Assembly: GCF_003387075.1 (NCBI RefSeq)
Contig: NZ_QUMQ01000001.1
Coordinates: forward strand, 7,254,001 to 7,318,000
Source of the DNA: Asanoa ferruginea
GTDB lineage: Bacteria; Actinomycetota; Actinomycetes; Mycobacteriales; Micromonosporaceae
Direction of reading: 5' to 3'
Length of the DNA: 64,000 nt
Position numbers and translations under genes: made by a program
The notes under the pieces: model-generated
What the model was told of the DNA's origin: nothing
Database searches by the model: none
Seen by the model: only the letters and a program-made list of their open reading frames with translations
Part shown: one piece after another, positions 17,206-26,514 of the stretch
How the letters are laid out: each line of letters opens with the position of its first letter
How positions within the stretch are numbered: the first letter of the stretch is position 1

Positions 17206-17949
17206 ATGCGGGAGAATGACACCGCCGAGTCCGTCGTCCGGCGCGCGCTGCGGCTGCTCGCCGTGCTGGCCGAGCATGGCGAGACCCGCCTGGGTCAGCT
17301 CGCGGCCGAGTCCGGGATACCCACGTCGACCGCGCACCGGCTGCTCGCCGCGCTGGAGGCCAGCGGCCACGTGGTGCGCCCGGCCGGCCCCGGCCGCCGG
17401 GCCTACCTGCCCGGCCCGGCTTTGTTCGAGCTCGCCGGTGCACGCGACCGGGCCGAGGGCGAGCTCGTCCGCCGCGCCGAGCCCTACCTGGCGTCGCTGG
17501 CCACCGAACTCGGCGAGACCGTGCACGTCGCCGTGCTGCACAACGGCCGCACCCGCTTCCTGGCGGGGCACGAGTCCCCCCGATCGCTGCGGGCCGGCCT
17601 ACGGCTCGGGCTCGAACACCCGGCGACCCTGTCGTCGCCCGGGCGGGCCATCCTGGCCCACCTCTCGCCCGACAATCTGGTGAGCTGCCTGGGCCCCGAG
17701 GTCGCCGGCGACCCCGCGCTGGCGCCGGTTCTCGAGGAGACCCGCCAGCGGGGCTACGCGGTCAACATCGCCGGCGTCGAACCCGACATCACCGCGATCG
17801 GCGCCGCGGTGGTCGACATCTACGGCCGGGTCCGTGGCGCGCTGGCCGTCGCCGGGCCGACCACCCGACTGCCGGAGAGCACGCTGCCGTGGATCGGCGG
17901 CATCCTGACCAAAGCGGCCAACGCGCTCGGCGCCGAGCTCGACACCTGA
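17206..17949 (+). CDS. IclR-family transcriptional regulator
   Basis: 247 residues from the ATG at 17206. The winged helix-turn-helix is at the N-terminus (TRLGQLAAESGIPTSTAHRL, residues 26-45). The IclR ligand domain follows, with LASLATELGETVHVAVL, SSPGRAILAHL, and RGYAVNIAGVEPDITAIGA. It is divergent from the aldehyde dehydrogenase operon and so may control it, sensing a small carboxylate or aromatic acid. It is followed by a strong terminator shared with the convergent SDR gene. Confidence 0.9.
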   Translation: MRENDTAESVVRRALRLLAVLAEHGETRLGQLAAESGIPTSTAHRLLAALEASGHVVRPAGPGRRAYLPGPALFELAGARDRAEGELVRRAEPYLASLATELGETVHVAVLHNGRTRFLAGHESPRSLRAGLRLGLEHPATLSSPGRAILAHLSPDNLVSCLGPEVAGDPALAPVLEETRQRGYAVNIAGVEPDITAIGAAVVDIYGRVRGALAVAGPTTRLPESTLPWIGGILTKAANALGAELDT

Positions 17950-17956
17950 TCCCGCA

Positions 17957-18010
17957 CGCCCGAGGGGCGCCACCCGCTCCCCCTGCCGTGCGGATGGCGC
18001 CCCTCGGGCG
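17957..18010. terminator. Bidirectional intrinsic terminator
   Basis: A perfect 16-base stem (CGCCCGAGGGGCGCCA at 17957-17972 with its complement at 17995-18010) encloses a 22-base loop between the convergent IclR and SDR genes. There is no long T run on either side, as is usual for actinobacterial terminators. Position and stem length make a two-way terminator likely. Confidence 0.75.
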
Positions 18011-18017
18011 GCGGTGT

Positions 18018-18767
18018 TCAGAGCCGGGCGTAGCCGCCGTCCGCCATGATCGTCTGCCCGGTCACGAAGCTCGCGTCGTCACTGGTCAGGAACGCGACCG
18101 TGCCGGCCACGTCGTCGGGTTCACCGTTGCGCTTGATGGCCTGGCTCGCGGCGGCCGCCCGCAACGCCTCCTCGCTGTGCTCCAGCAGCGCTCCCGGCGT
18201 GCGGCTGAGCGTGGGCCCGACAGCGTTGACCGTGATCCCGTCGGCGGCGACATCGTTGGCCAGGCCGCGGGTGAAGCCGATCGCGCCCATCTTGCTCGCC
18301 ATGTAGTGCGACAGGTTCGCCTGCGTCGTGATGATCGAGTTGGAGGTCAGGTTGACGATGCGCCCCCAGCCACGCTCGCGCATCGCCGGCAGCAGGGCCT
18401 TGACCATCAGGAACTGCGAGTCGAGGTTGACCGCGAGGATCCGCCGCCAGGTGGCGTAGTCGAGCTCGTCGATGCCGATGTGCGGGAGGATTCCCGCGTT
18501 GTTGACCAGGATGTCGGCCCGGCCGAACTCGCGGACGATCCCGGCACCGACGGCGGCGACCTGCTCCGGGTCGGACACGTCGACCGTGCGGCCGACCGCG
18601 ACCTGGCCGGACTCGTCGATCAGCGCGAGGGTCTCGTCGGGGCTGGCGAGGTCGATCGCGACGATCGTCGCGCCACGCTCGGCGAGCCGGCGCGCGATCG
18701 CCTGGCCGATGCCACGAGCGGCGCCGGTGACCACCGCCACCCGGCCTTCGTGCGTCTGTGTTGACAT
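18018..18767 (-). CDS. Short-chain dehydrogenase/reductase
   Basis: 249 residues, classical SDR. TGAARGIG (residues 15-22) binds the cofactor; Asp in VAIDLA suggests NAD preference; NNAG follows. The active-site Ser, Tyr and Lys are in TSNSI and YMASK, and the tail FLTSDDASFVTGQ is the FabG-like end. AGGAGG lies nine bases before the ATG at 18767. It follows the nitroreductase gene by 13 bases, so the two form an operon for reduction or oxidation of a small carbonyl compound. Confidence 0.9.
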   Translation of the reverse strand: MSTQTHEGRVAVVTGAARGIGQAIARRLAERGATIVAIDLASPDETLALIDESGQVAVGRTVDVSDPEQVAAVGAGIVREFGRADILVNNAGILPHIGIDELDYATWRRILAVNLDSQFLMVKALLPAMRERGWGRIVNLTSNSIITTQANLSHYMASKMGAIGFTRGLANDVAADGITVNAVGPTLSRTPGALLEHSEEALRAAAASQAIKRNGEPDDVAGTVAFLTSDDASFVTGQTIMADGGYARL

Positions 18768-18780
18768 GGCTGTTCCTCCT

Positions 18781-19374
18781 TCAGGCCGTCGTGACGACGT
18801 CGTCGTAGTCGAGCCGCGGGCCGCGGCCGAACCACGCGTCCGCGCCGGGCTTACCGAGGTTGATGACGGCGAGCACCTCGTGCTCGCCATCGGGAAAGAA
18901 GGTCTTGTTGATGCCCGCGGCGTCGAACCCCACCATCTGCCCGGCGGCCAGGCCGGCCGCGCGCACGCCGAGGATGAAGTAGCCGACCTGGAGCGCCGCG
19001 CTCAACCGCGCGGACCCGACGCGCAACTCCTCGTCTCGGTCGAACTTCTCGCGCGCGGTCGGTGCGTGCGGGAACGTGCGATGCAGGTCAGTGTGGAAGT
19101 TGGTGTAGGCGGCCATGATCGCGACCAGCGGCGCGCTGCCGGTCTTGGCCTTGTTGCCGTCGTCCATGTGGACCAGCAGCCGGTCGCGTGCCTCCGGCGA
19201 CCGCACCAGGACGATCCGCAGCGGCTGGCCGTTCATCTCGGTGGGTCCATATTTGATCAGGTCGTAGACGGCGCGCATCTGCCCGTCGGTCACCGACTCT
19301 TCGGTGAACGTGTTGGCCGTGCGGGCCGTGCGGAACAGGAGATTCTGGGCTGTGTCGTCGATCAGGAGAGACAT
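18781..19374 (-). CDS. RutE/HadB-like malonic semialdehyde reductase (nitroreductase family)
   Basis: 197 residues with the FMN-dependent nitroreductase fold. LFRTARTANTFTEESV and IKYGPTEMNGQPLRIVLV match the RutE/RutE-like subfamily, which reduces malonic semialdehyde to 3-hydroxypropionate. GAAL-type helix LQVGYFILGVRAAGLAAGQM and the acidic GFD loop complete the domain. First gene of a two-gene operon with the SDR. No other pyrimidine-degradation genes are nearby, so the real substrate may be another short aldehyde or enal. Confidence 0.82.
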   Translation of the reverse strand: MSLLIDDTAQNLLFRTARTANTFTEESVTDGQMRAVYDLIKYGPTEMNGQPLRIVLVRSPEARDRLLVHMDDGNKAKTGSAPLVAIMAAYTNFHTDLHRTFPHAPTAREKFDRDEELRVGSARLSAALQVGYFILGVRAAGLAAGQMVGFDAAGINKTFFPDGEHEVLAVINLGKPGADAWFGRGPRLDYDDVVTTA

Positions 19375-19591
19375 TCATCCGGTCCTCTGGTGAGTCAGCT
19401 TCGGGCCGTTCATCGGCCGCTGACCCAGCGTCGGTCGGCATCAACCCTTCGACAATCTCGTGATCCGCGAACTTTCCGCTCACCGGAACAACTGGCTGCA
19501 CGTGCCCCCTCGGGAGCGATCAGCATGCCCGGCTCGCGAAAAGCTCCCCGTCATTTCAGTCGAAACCGGCACTGGCGTACGCAAATTGGCT

Positions 19592-19604
19592 GATAATTCT
19601 GCAG
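19592..19604 (+). promoter_or_regulatory. Putative leaderless promoter -10 element
   Basis: GATAAT at 19592-19597 is followed seven bases later by the GTG at 19604. This is the spacing expected if transcription starts on the first base of the codon. No clear -35 hexamer is seen. There is no Shine-Dalgarno sequence before this GTG, which supports a leaderless mRNA and this start over the GTG at 19460. Confidence 0.5.
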
Positions 19605-20227
19605 TGTCCAGCTTTCCTCCCTCACTGTTCGCGCCGGTGGCCCTCGGGTTCTTCGGCCTGGGCACGGGCTACCTGATCTGGGGCCCGCAGGAGCTGCTCG
19701 GTTTCCCCCGACGCGACCAGCACGTCGACCGCGCCAACGGCGTCTGGGGCATCTGGCTGCCGGGCTTCTGCCAGTTCCTCGTCGGCATCCTGCTGTTCAT
19801 CGGGTTGAGCTGGTTCCCGGTCTTCACCGGCAGCAAGGCCAACTACATGGCGGCGCTCGCGTTCAGCGCGTATGGCATCCACTGGTTCGCCCTGGGCTGG
19901 AACCGGGCGCGCGGCGCCGACGCCCGGCCCAACGGCTTCATGTCGATCCCGTTCGTCATCATCTCGAGCCTGGGTGCGACGGTGTTCTTCCGGGCGAGCT
20001 CCTGGCCCCTCGGGGTGCTGTTCGTCGGGCTCGCGGTGGTCTACATCGCGGAGTTCTTCGCCAGCTTCAAATTCGGCGTCCGGGTCGGCCCGGACGGCCG
20101 GGAGTCGGTCAACCTCGGCGAGAAGGCACTGGGCGCCGTCCACATTCTCGTCGGCCTGTGGCTGATGTATCTCACCTTCGCCACGACCCTGAACATCGCC
20201 TCCGGCTTCGACCTCCCGGCCGCCTGA
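19604..20227 (+). CDS. Six-helix membrane protein, GPR1/FUN34/YaaH (acetate transporter)-like
   Basis: 207 residues from the GTG at 19604. Six hydrophobic segments are spaced as in the acetate/succinate transporter family: FAPVALGFFGLGTGYLIWG, FCQFLVGILLFIGL, the MAALAFSAYGIHWF segment, and three more. The family NPAPL motif is replaced by FAPVALG, so membership is tentative; an AmiS/UreI-type channel is the alternative. Divergent from the nitroreductase-SDR operon, suggesting import of a small organic acid used there. Its stop is two bases from the convergent hydrolase stop. Confidence 0.55.
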   Translation: MSSFPPSLFAPVALGFFGLGTGYLIWGPQELLGFPRRDQHVDRANGVWGIWLPGFCQFLVGILLFIGLSWFPVFTGSKANYMAALAFSAYGIHWFALGWNRARGADARPNGFMSIPFVIISSLGATVFFRASSWPLGVLFVGLAVVYIAEFFASFKFGVRVGPDGRESVNLGEKALGAVHILVGLWLMYLTFATTLNIASGFDLPAA

Positions 20228-20228
20228 G

Positions 20229-21125
20229 TCACCGTTGGCCGGCCGCGAGGGCGGCCACCTCCCGCACGGCGTCGGCGAAGGCGCCGGGTGCCTCCTGCGG
20301 GAGGTTGTGCCCCGCGTCGGGGACCTGGTGGTGGATGCGCGGGCCGGTGAAATGTCCCGCGCCCGGGCTGCCGTCGGTGGCGGGGAAGTTCCCGTCGGCC
20401 GTGCCGTCGAGGGTGACCGTTGGAACGGTGATCGCCGGCGACAGGGCGAGTGCGGCCTCGGCGTCGGCGTACTCGGGTGCGCCGGCGGCGTGCCCGAGCC
20501 GGTGCCGGTAGGAGTGGAGGACGACGTCGACGTAGTCGGGGTTGTCGAACGCCTCGGCGGCCCGATCGAGATCGGCGCCGCCGAACGTCCACTTCGGCGA
20601 GTTGCGTCGCCAGATCACCTCGGCGATCTCCCGCCGGTTCGCGGTCAGGCCGGCGCGGCCGCGATCGGTCAGGAAGTAGAAGAAATACCAGAAGCCGGCT
20701 TCCAGGTCGGGCGGCAGCGGCCGGGCCGAGGCGCTGATGTCCTGGATGAGGTAGCCGTTGACCGACACGAGCCCGGTGACCCGCTCGGGCCGCAGGGCCG
20801 CCGCGACGCAGGCCGCACGACCGCCCCAGTCATAGCCGGCCAGGACCGCGCGGGGAATGGCTAGGGCGTCCATCAGGTCGATGACGTCGGCTCCGAGCGC
20901 GGCCTGCTGCCCCGACCGGGGAGTCTGCGGGCGACGGAACCGGGTCGGTCCGTGCCCGCGCAGGTAGGGCACGATGACCCGGTAGCCGGATGCGGCCAGC
21001 AGGGGCGCCACCTCGACATAGCTGTGGATGTCGTAGGGGAACCCGTGCAGCAGGATGACCGGCTGGCCGTCGCCGACGTCCTGGTAGGCCACGTCCAGCA
21101 CCTCGGTGCTGACCCGCCGGATCAT
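20229..21125 (-). CDS. Epoxide hydrolase-like alpha/beta hydrolase
   Basis: 298 residues. HGFPYD near residue 28 is the HGxP oxyanion motif. The nucleophile elbow is AGYDWGGR near residue 97, with Asp where esterases have Ser; this is the signature of epoxide hydrolases and haloalkane dehalogenases. DAGHNLPQE near the end supplies His. It opens epoxides to diols via an ester intermediate. Its ATG overlaps the stop of the upstream esterase gene by four bases, so both are translated together, plausibly for xenobiotic or lipid-epoxide breakdown. Confidence 0.82.
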   Translation of the reverse strand: MIRRVSTEVLDVAYQDVGDGQPVILLHGFPYDIHSYVEVAPLLAASGYRVIVPYLRGHGPTRFRRPQTPRSGQQAALGADVIDLMDALAIPRAVLAGYDWGGRAACVAAALRPERVTGLVSVNGYLIQDISASARPLPPDLEAGFWYFFYFLTDRGRAGLTANRREIAEVIWRRNSPKWTFGGADLDRAAEAFDNPDYVDVVLHSYRHRLGHAAGAPEYADAEAALALSPAITVPTVTLDGTADGNFPATDGSPGAGHFTGPRIHHQVPDAGHNLPQEAPGAFADAVREVAALAAGQR

Positions 21126-22078
21126 CGCGCCGCCTTACCGAATGCCTTGCGCAGGACGTGGATGGCCTGCTCGACGGCGGCCGTCGAGGCGGCGGTGTCC
21201 CGCACGGGGTTGAGCATCATGAAGTCGTGCAGGGTGCCGTTGTAGCGGGCGCTGGTCGTGCGTACGCCGGCCGCGGTGAGCTTGCGGCCGTAGGCCTCGC
21301 CCTCGTCGCGCAGGACGTCGTTCTCGTCGACGATCAGGAAGGCCTCGGGCAGTCCGGCGAGTTCTGCGACGGTCGCCCGGAGCGGAGACGCGGTGATCTC
21401 GTCGCGCTTGTCCTTCTCGGGCAGGTAGGCGTCCCAGAACCAGGCCATCGACGCGGCCCGCAGGTAGGGCCCCTCGGCGAACTCGCGGTAGCTGTCGGTG
21501 TCCTGGCCCGCGTCGGTGACGGGGTAGTAGAGCGACTGGTGCACGAAGGTGACGTCGCCGCGCTGCTTGGCCAGGATCGTCAGGGCCGCGGTCATGTTCC
21601 CGCCGACGGAATCCCCGGCGATGGCGAGCCGGGAGCTGTCGAGGCCCTCGGCGGCACCGTGCTCGGTGATCCACTGCGCGGTCGCGTACGCCTGCTCGAT
21701 CGCCACCGGATAGCGGGCCTCGGGCGAGCGGTCGTATTCGACGAACACGACGGCGGCCCGCACCCCGGTGGCCAGTTCGCGCACGAGCCGGTCGTGGGTT
21801 CCGGCGTTGCCGAGAATCCAGCCGCCGCCGTGCACGTAGAGGATGGTCGGCAGGGCCGAGGCGGCGCCGACGGGCTTGACGATGCGCACCCGCACGTCGC
21901 CCACCGCGGCCGGCACGGTGATCCAGGTCTCGTCGACGTCGGGCTTCGCGATCGGCGCGGCCTGGATGTCGTCGAGCACCTTGCGGGCGCCGTCGACGCC
22001 GAGCTCGGGCAGGAAGGGCGGTTTGGCGGTGGCGTCGGCGATTTCCTGTGCGGCCGGCTCGAGGACGTGGTTGTTCAT
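21122..22078 (-). CDS. HSL-family alpha/beta hydrolase (carboxylesterase)
   Basis: 318 residues. YVHGGGWILG near residue 87 is the HGGGW oxyanion motif of hormone-sensitive-lipase-type esterases, and GDSVGGNM near residue 160 holds the nucleophilic Ser. DENDVLRDEGEAY and HDFMML give the acid and histidine. It cleaves short-chain esters. Start ATG at 22078 follows a GGGG-rich ribosome-binding site. Coupled to the epoxide-hydrolase-like gene downstream. Confidence 0.87.
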   Translation of the reverse strand: MNNHVLEPAAQEIADATAKPPFLPELGVDGARKVLDDIQAAPIAKPDVDETWITVPAAVGDVRVRIVKPVGAASALPTILYVHGGGWILGNAGTHDRLVRELATGVRAAVVFVEYDRSPEARYPVAIEQAYATAQWITEHGAAEGLDSSRLAIAGDSVGGNMTAALTILAKQRGDVTFVHQSLYYPVTDAGQDTDSYREFAEGPYLRAASMAWFWDAYLPEKDKRDEITASPLRATVAELAGLPEAFLIVDENDVLRDEGEAYGRKLTAAGVRTTSARYNGTLHDFMMLNPVRDTAASTAAVEQAIHVLRKAFGKAAR

Positions 22079-22179
22079 TGGGGTTCCCCTTTTCTGTGGT
22101 CACCAGTCCAGACCGGGCAGCCGCCAAGTCTGTGACACGCGGGCCCCAGCAACCGGGAGATCGCGCGGCGACCCGGCGG

Positions 22180-23364
22180 CTACAACGTGCGGAGCGCCTC
22201 GGTCGGCGACATCCGGGCGGCGCGCGCCGCCGGATAGACGCCCGCCAGGGCGCCGACCAGCAACGCGGCCCCGAAGCCGGCCACCAGCGCCGACGGCGGG
22301 ATCGCCAGGGTGTTCCCGGCCATGCGGGCGGCGACCGCCGTCGCCAGCACGCCCAGGCCGGCGCCGAGCACGCCGCCGATCACCGCCAGGAGCGTCGACT
22401 CCAGCAGGAACTGGACGGCGACGTGCCGGCGGCGGGCGCCCAGCGCGCGGCGCAGCCCGATCTCGCCGCGGCGCTCCAGGACCGAGATCACCATGATGTT
22501 GGCGATGCCGACGCCGGCGATGAGCAGCGCGATGCCGCCCAGGCCCAGGAACAGGCCGACGAACGTGCCCTTCGCCGCGATCCGCGCCACCAGCAGGTCG
22601 GACGGGCGGCGGACCTGCACGTCTTCGTCGCGGGTCGGTGACGCCGTGATCGCCAGCACCGATGCGACCGCGGCCACCTGGTCCGGGTCGGCGCGGAGGT
22701 AGATCCGGGTGGCGTTGCGTTCCATCCCGAACAGGTCGTGTGCGGCCCCGAAGCTGATCAGCGCGGCCATGTCGACCTCCGGTGCGACCGCCACCGGTGC
22801 GAGGATGCCCACGACGGTGACGTAGCGCTCCCCCAGGAACACCTGGGTCGGGTCGGTCAGCGTGCCGATTCCGAGGACCCGGGCCGCCTCGAAGCCGAGC
22901 ACCGTCACCGGGTAGCGCTCGGCGGTCGCGTCCAGGTAATGGCCCCGCAGCATCCGGGCGGACAGCGTGTCCAAAAGGGAGGGTCCGGCGGCGAGGACGT
23001 TGATGCCGCTGGTCCGCACCTCCGGAATGGCCGCGCTGCGCCGCACGGTCACGTTGTCGACCGCGGCGACGGCCGTGACCGTGCGGACCGGCGGGATCCG
23101 CGCGATCATCGGTTCGGCGGTGACCGGCAGCGGGATCGACCGGCCGTTGGTCGTCTGCGCCGAGGCCACGGTGAGCAGGTTGCCCTGCTCACCGAGCTGG
23201 TCGAGCAGGTCGGCCTTCGACGACTCGGCGATGCCGAGCACGGCGACCACGGCGGCGATCGCGATCGCGATGCCGAGCGCGGACAGCGCCGAGCGGACCC
23301 GCCGGGCGCGCAGGCCGACGGTGGCCAACGCGATCGCGTCGGGAAGACGCAGCCGTGAGCTCAT
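22180..23364 (-). CDS. MacB/FtsX-type ABC transporter permease
   Basis: 394 residues. One N-terminal helix, a large extracytoplasmic domain (MacB_PCD), then three helices near residues 270-380, the MacB layout. [21 protein letters not shown] is the conserved cytoplasmic coupling segment and [17 protein letters not shown] the usual C-terminus. It works with the ATPase and adaptor encoded just upstream in the operon (lipoprotein, adaptor, ATPase, permease; overlaps 8, 4 and 4 bases). Likely role: efflux of a peptide or lipid, or transmission of force across the membrane. Confidence 0.9.
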   Translation of the reverse strand: MSSRLRLPDAIALATVGLRARRVRSALSALGIAIAIAAVVAVLGIAESSKADLLDQLGEQGNLLTVASAQTTNGRSIPLPVTAEPMIARIPPVRTVTAVAAVDNVTVRRSAAIPEVRTSGINVLAAGPSLLDTLSARMLRGHYLDATAERYPVTVLGFEAARVLGIGTLTDPTQVFLGERYVTVVGILAPVAVAPEVDMAALISFGAAHDLFGMERNATRIYLRADPDQVAAVASVLAITASPTRDEDVQVRRPSDLLVARIAAKGTFVGLFLGLGGIALLIAGVGIANIMVISVLERRGEIGLRRALGARRRHVAVQFLLESTLLAVIGGVLGAGLGVLATAVAARMAGNTLAIPPSALVAGFGAALLVGALAGVYPAARAARMSPTEALRTL

Positions 23365-24053
23365 CGGATCCGGTCCCTTTCCGTGGAGTCTTCGACGATC
23401 CGGCCGTCGCGGAGGTGGATCTGGCGGCCCATCGCCGCGGCGACGTCGGCGTTGTGGGTGATCAGCACGACCGTGGTGCGGTCGTCGGCCAGCCCCGCCA
23501 ACAGCTCGGTGATCTCCGCACCGGTGGCCGAGTCGAGGTTTCCGGTCGGCTCGTCGGCCAGCAGCACGGCTGGCCGGCCGACGATCGCCCGGGCGATCGC
23601 GACGCGTTGCCGTTCGCCGCCGGAGAGCTGGCCGGCCTTGTGCCGCATCCGCTCGGCGAGGCCGACCTGGCGCAGGGCGCCGGCCGCGCGTTCCCGCCGG
23701 ACGTTGCCGGGCAGGCCGCGGTAGACCAGGCCGGTCGCCACGTTGTCCAGCACGCTCAGGTGTTCGAGCAGGTAGAACTGCTGGAAGACGAAGCCGAGGC
23801 TGGTCGCGCGGACCGCCGAGAGCTGCGGGTCGCTCATCGCCGACGTGTCGGTCCCGGCGATGCGGACCACGCCGCTGGTCGGCCGTTCGAGGGTGCCGAG
23901 GATGCTCAGCAGCGTCGACTTGCCGGCGCCCGACGCGCCGGTGATGGCCACCGTCTCGCCGGCGTCGACGACCAGGTCGACGTCGGCGAGCGCCGTCACG
24001 GCGGTGGGTGGCGGGTAGACCTTGTTGACGTGGTGCAGCTCCAGGGCTCTCAC
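23361..24053 (-). CDS. MacB/LolD-type ABC transporter ATP-binding protein
   Basis: 230 residues from a GTG at 24053. Walker A is GASGAGKST, the signature [14 protein letters not shown], Walker [14 protein letters not shown], and the switch His is in LITHN. The NLDSATG form is typical of the MacB/LolD/FtsE group. It powers the permease encoded by the next gene; the start overlaps the adaptor stop (GTGA) and the stop overlaps the permease ATG. Confidence 0.94.
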   Translation of the reverse strand: MRALELHHVNKVYPPPTAVTALADVDLVVDAGETVAITGASGAGKSTLLSILGTLERPTSGVVRIAGTDTSAMSDPQLSAVRATSLGFVFQQFYLLEHLSVLDNVATGLVYRGLPGNVRRERAAGALRQVGLAERMRHKAGQLSGGERQRVAIARAIVGRPAVLLADEPTGNLDSATGAEITELLAGLADDRTTVVLITHNADVAAAMGRQIHLRDGRIVEDSTERDRIR

Positions 24054-25129
24054 GTCGCCGGCACCTCCACCGTCGCGTTCTCCCGCAGGTCGCCGCCGCT
24101 GACCTCGACGAGGGTGTCGGAGAACAGGCCGGGCGTGACGCCGATCAGCCGCCGTTCGGCACCGTCGACCAGGTAGAGCCCCCAGCCGCCACCGGCAAGC
24201 GCGACCAGCGCGGTGACCGGGACGGCGAGGACACCTTTGACGGCCTTGCCGGTGACGTTGACCTGAACCGGTGCCTGGTCGAACGTCGCCGCGGCGACCT
24301 GGTGGTCGAGCGTGACGGTCGCGGGAACGGTGGTCTGGCCGGGACCGCGCCCGGGATCGTTCTCGTCGCGCTCGGCCGCGACGGTCGACAGCGCGGTCAC
24401 CCGCCCGGGCTCGGCGGTGCCGCCGGGCAGGTCCACGGTGACGGCATCGCCGAGGTGTACGAGGTAGGTCCGGTTCGCCGGCACGGCGAGGGTCACCGCG
24501 ACCGTCGTGGACGTGCCGACCAGCAGCGGCTCGCCGTCGCCGCCGGCCGGCGCACCCACGTGCCCGTTGACGGTGGTGACCCGCAGCGGGCCGGGCTGGA
24601 ACGTGACCGTGCCGAGTTCGAGGCGGCCGGTGACCGCCTGGTGGGTCTTGTCCTGCCAGCGCCGCAGCGCCGCCGCGGTCGCCCGGGTGAACCTGCCGTC
24701 GACGGTCAAGTTCCGGGTCGTGGCATGACCGAGCGCGACGAGGTTCTTCTCCACGGCGCGCACGTCGGGGCCGCCGGTGACGCCGAGCGCCAGCGGTCGC
24801 CACGCGGGCCGGTCGGCGTAGAAGAGGCGGACGGGTCGGTTGTCGACGGCGTACACCTGTTGGCCCCTGGTGATCAGTTTGCCGGGCTGCGGCAGCGCCG
24901 TCACGACGCCGCCACCGCCCTGCGCGTAGACCGAGTAGGAACCGGCGTAGCCGAGGGTGCCCGGAACCTGGACGGTCGTCGACAGGTCGGTCTTGACGAC
25001 GGAGGCCGTCCCGGTCGGCACCTCGGCGGCGGTTGCTTCCGCCGCGGGCTGGCTGCGCAGCCACCAGCCGGCACCCGCTGTCCCGGTGGCCACCAGGGCC
25101 GCTCCGGCCAGCACCGCCCGCCTACGCAT
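24050..25129 (-). CDS. Membrane fusion/adaptor protein with peptidoglycan-binding-like domain
   Basis: 359 residues. A signal anchor (AVLAGAALVATGTAGAGWWL) is followed by a short lipoyl-like beta region (VQVPGTLGYAG), a peptidoglycan-binding-1-like segment (VRAVEKNLVALGH to VDGRFTRATAAALRRWQ, residues 125-165), then HlyD-type barrel strands. This layout is common in actinobacterial MacA-like adaptors that sit between the permease and the cell wall. Overlaps the lipoprotein gene by eight bases and the ATPase gene by four. Confidence 0.85.
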   Translation of the reverse strand: MRRRAVLAGAALVATGTAGAGWWLRSQPAAEATAAEVPTGTASVVKTDLSTTVQVPGTLGYAGSYSVYAQGGGGVVTALPQPGKLITRGQQVYAVDNRPVRLFYADRPAWRPLALGVTGGPDVRAVEKNLVALGHATTRNLTVDGRFTRATAAALRRWQDKTHQAVTGRLELGTVTFQPGPLRVTTVNGHVGAPAGGDGEPLLVGTSTTVAVTLAVPANRTYLVHLGDAVTVDLPGGTAEPGRVTALSTVAAERDENDPGRGPGQTTVPATVTLDHQVAAATFDQAPVQVNVTGKAVKGVLAVPVTALVALAGGGWGLYLVDGAERRLIGVTPGLFSDTLVEVSGGDLRENATVEVPAT

Positions 25130-25751
25130 CGCCGAGGTTTCCGAGACTGGACAGGCGGTTCAGCTCGTTGATCAGGTCCTTGCACGCGTCGCCGGCCCGC
25201 ATGAACGCGTCGTCCTTCCCGCCGGGCAGCTCGTCGGGGCTGTGCCCGAACCCGTGCCCGGGGGTGAACGGACTGTCGGCGGTCGGGTCCTTGACGTTGG
25301 GCAAACCGTTGGCCCGCATGCATTCGGCCACCTTGACGCCGGCCTGGACCACCTTCGGCGGCGCCGGCGCCTGATCGTCCGGTGCGAACCGCGCCGCGCG
25401 GATCAACTCACCGCAGGCCGCCTCGAGGTCGTCGAGCGCGGACTCCTCGATGCTGTCCTGCAGCGTGCGGGCGTCGGTGTAGACCTGACCGTTCGCGGTC
25501 AGCACCGGGTCCTGGTAGCGCGGCGCACCGTGCTGGCGGATGCATTCGGCGGCGTTGTGCAGCGCGGTCCGCCGCGCCGCGGTGGCATCACCGGTGGTCC
25601 CGTTCGGGTTCGCGTCGGTGCCTCTGGAAGCGTCGGCGGACGGGCCGCCGCTGGCCTGCGGCAGGCTGGGCACCGTCGGCGTCGACGGCGCTGCGCTGCA
25701 CGCGCTGAGCATGGTCACGATGGCCGCTACGGCCACCACTCGGAGTCTCAC
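25122..25751 (-). CDS. Lipoprotein, first gene of MacAB-like operon
   Basis: 209 residues from the GTG at 25751, which follows a GGGTGTGGA ribosome-binding site; longer reading frames lack one. Lipobox VTMLSAC sets the acylated Cys near residue 17. Two Cys-containing repeats, AAECIRQHGAP and VAECMRANGLP, resemble each other and precede conserved Asp-Pro motifs, as in secreted actinobacterial proteins encoded with MacAB-like exporters. Function unknown; it may bind the exported molecule or act as a sensor partner for the divergent two-component system. Confidence 0.78.
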   Translation of the reverse strand: MRLRVVAVAAIVTMLSACSAAPSTPTVPSLPQASGGPSADASRGTDANPNGTTGDATAARRTALHNAAECIRQHGAPRYQDPVLTANGQVYTDARTLQDSIEESALDDLEAACGELIRAARFAPDDQAPAPPKVVQAGVKVAECMRANGLPNVKDPTADSPFTPGHGFGHSPDELPGGKDDAFMRAGDACKDLINELNRLSSLGNLGDA

Positions 25752-25863
25752 TCCACACCCCCGGGTCAAGAGTTCGTGCGACAGGTCTACCGAGCCGGCG
25801 GTGACATCACCGCTACGCCGCATGTAGGACCGATGTCACCCGGGCCGGCGCACAATGGGCGCC

Positions 25864-26514
25864 ATGCGGGTGTTGGTGGTCGAGGACAACCTGACGTTGG
25901 CCGCCCGGATCGGCGAGGGCCTGCGCGACGCGGGGATGGCGGTCGACGTGGTGCACGACGGCGCGGCGGCGCTCACCGCGGCTGACGGACCGGCGTACGA
26001 CGTCGTGGTCCTGGATCGGGATCTTCCGGTCGTGCACGGCGACCAGGTGTGCCGCTCGCTCGCGGCCGTCGACGGGGGCGCCCGCATCCTCATGCTCACC
26101 GCGGCCGCGGCCGTCGACGACCGGGTCGACGGGCTGGAGCTGGGTGCCGACGACTACCTCGGCAAGCCGTTCGCCTTCCAGGAGCTGATCGCGAGGGTAC
26201 GCGCACTGAGCCGGCGCGCTCCGTCGGCGCCACCGGTGATCCGGCGCGGCGACCTCACCGTCGACCGGGCGCGGCACCGGGTGTCCCGCGCCGGCCGGGT
26301 CCTTTCGCTGACCCGCAAGGAGTTCGGGGTCCTGGAGATGCTGACCGCCGCCGACGGCGCCGTGGTCAGCGCCGAGGAGCTGCTGGAACACGTGTGGGAC
26401 GCCAACGCCGACCCGTTCAGCAACGTCGTGTCGGTGACGCTCACCCGGCTGCGACGCAAGCTCGGGACGCCACCGCTGATCGAGACCGTCGTGGGTCGGG
26501 GGTATCGGCTGTGA
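25864..26514 (+). CDS. OmpR-family response regulator
   Basis: 216 residues. The receiver domain begins VLVVEDN, has phospho-acceptor Asp in VVVLDRDLPV (Asp-Arg-Asp in place of the usual Asp-x-Met-Leu-Pro), and Lys in YLGKPFAFQEL. The winged-helix output ends with VSVTLTRLRRKL and ETVVGRGYRL. Divergent from the MacAB-like operon with 112 bases between starts, so it probably controls that operon. GTGA overlap with the kinase gene. Confidence 0.92.
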   Translation: MRVLVVEDNLTLAARIGEGLRDAGMAVDVVHDGAAALTAADGPAYDVVVLDRDLPVVHGDQVCRSLAAVDGGARILMLTAAAAVDDRVDGLELGADDYLGKPFAFQELIARVRALSRRAPSAPPVIRRGDLTVDRARHRVSRAGRVLSLTRKEFGVLEMLTAADGAVVSAEELLEHVWDANADPFSNVVSVTLTRLRRKLGTPPLIETVVGRGYRL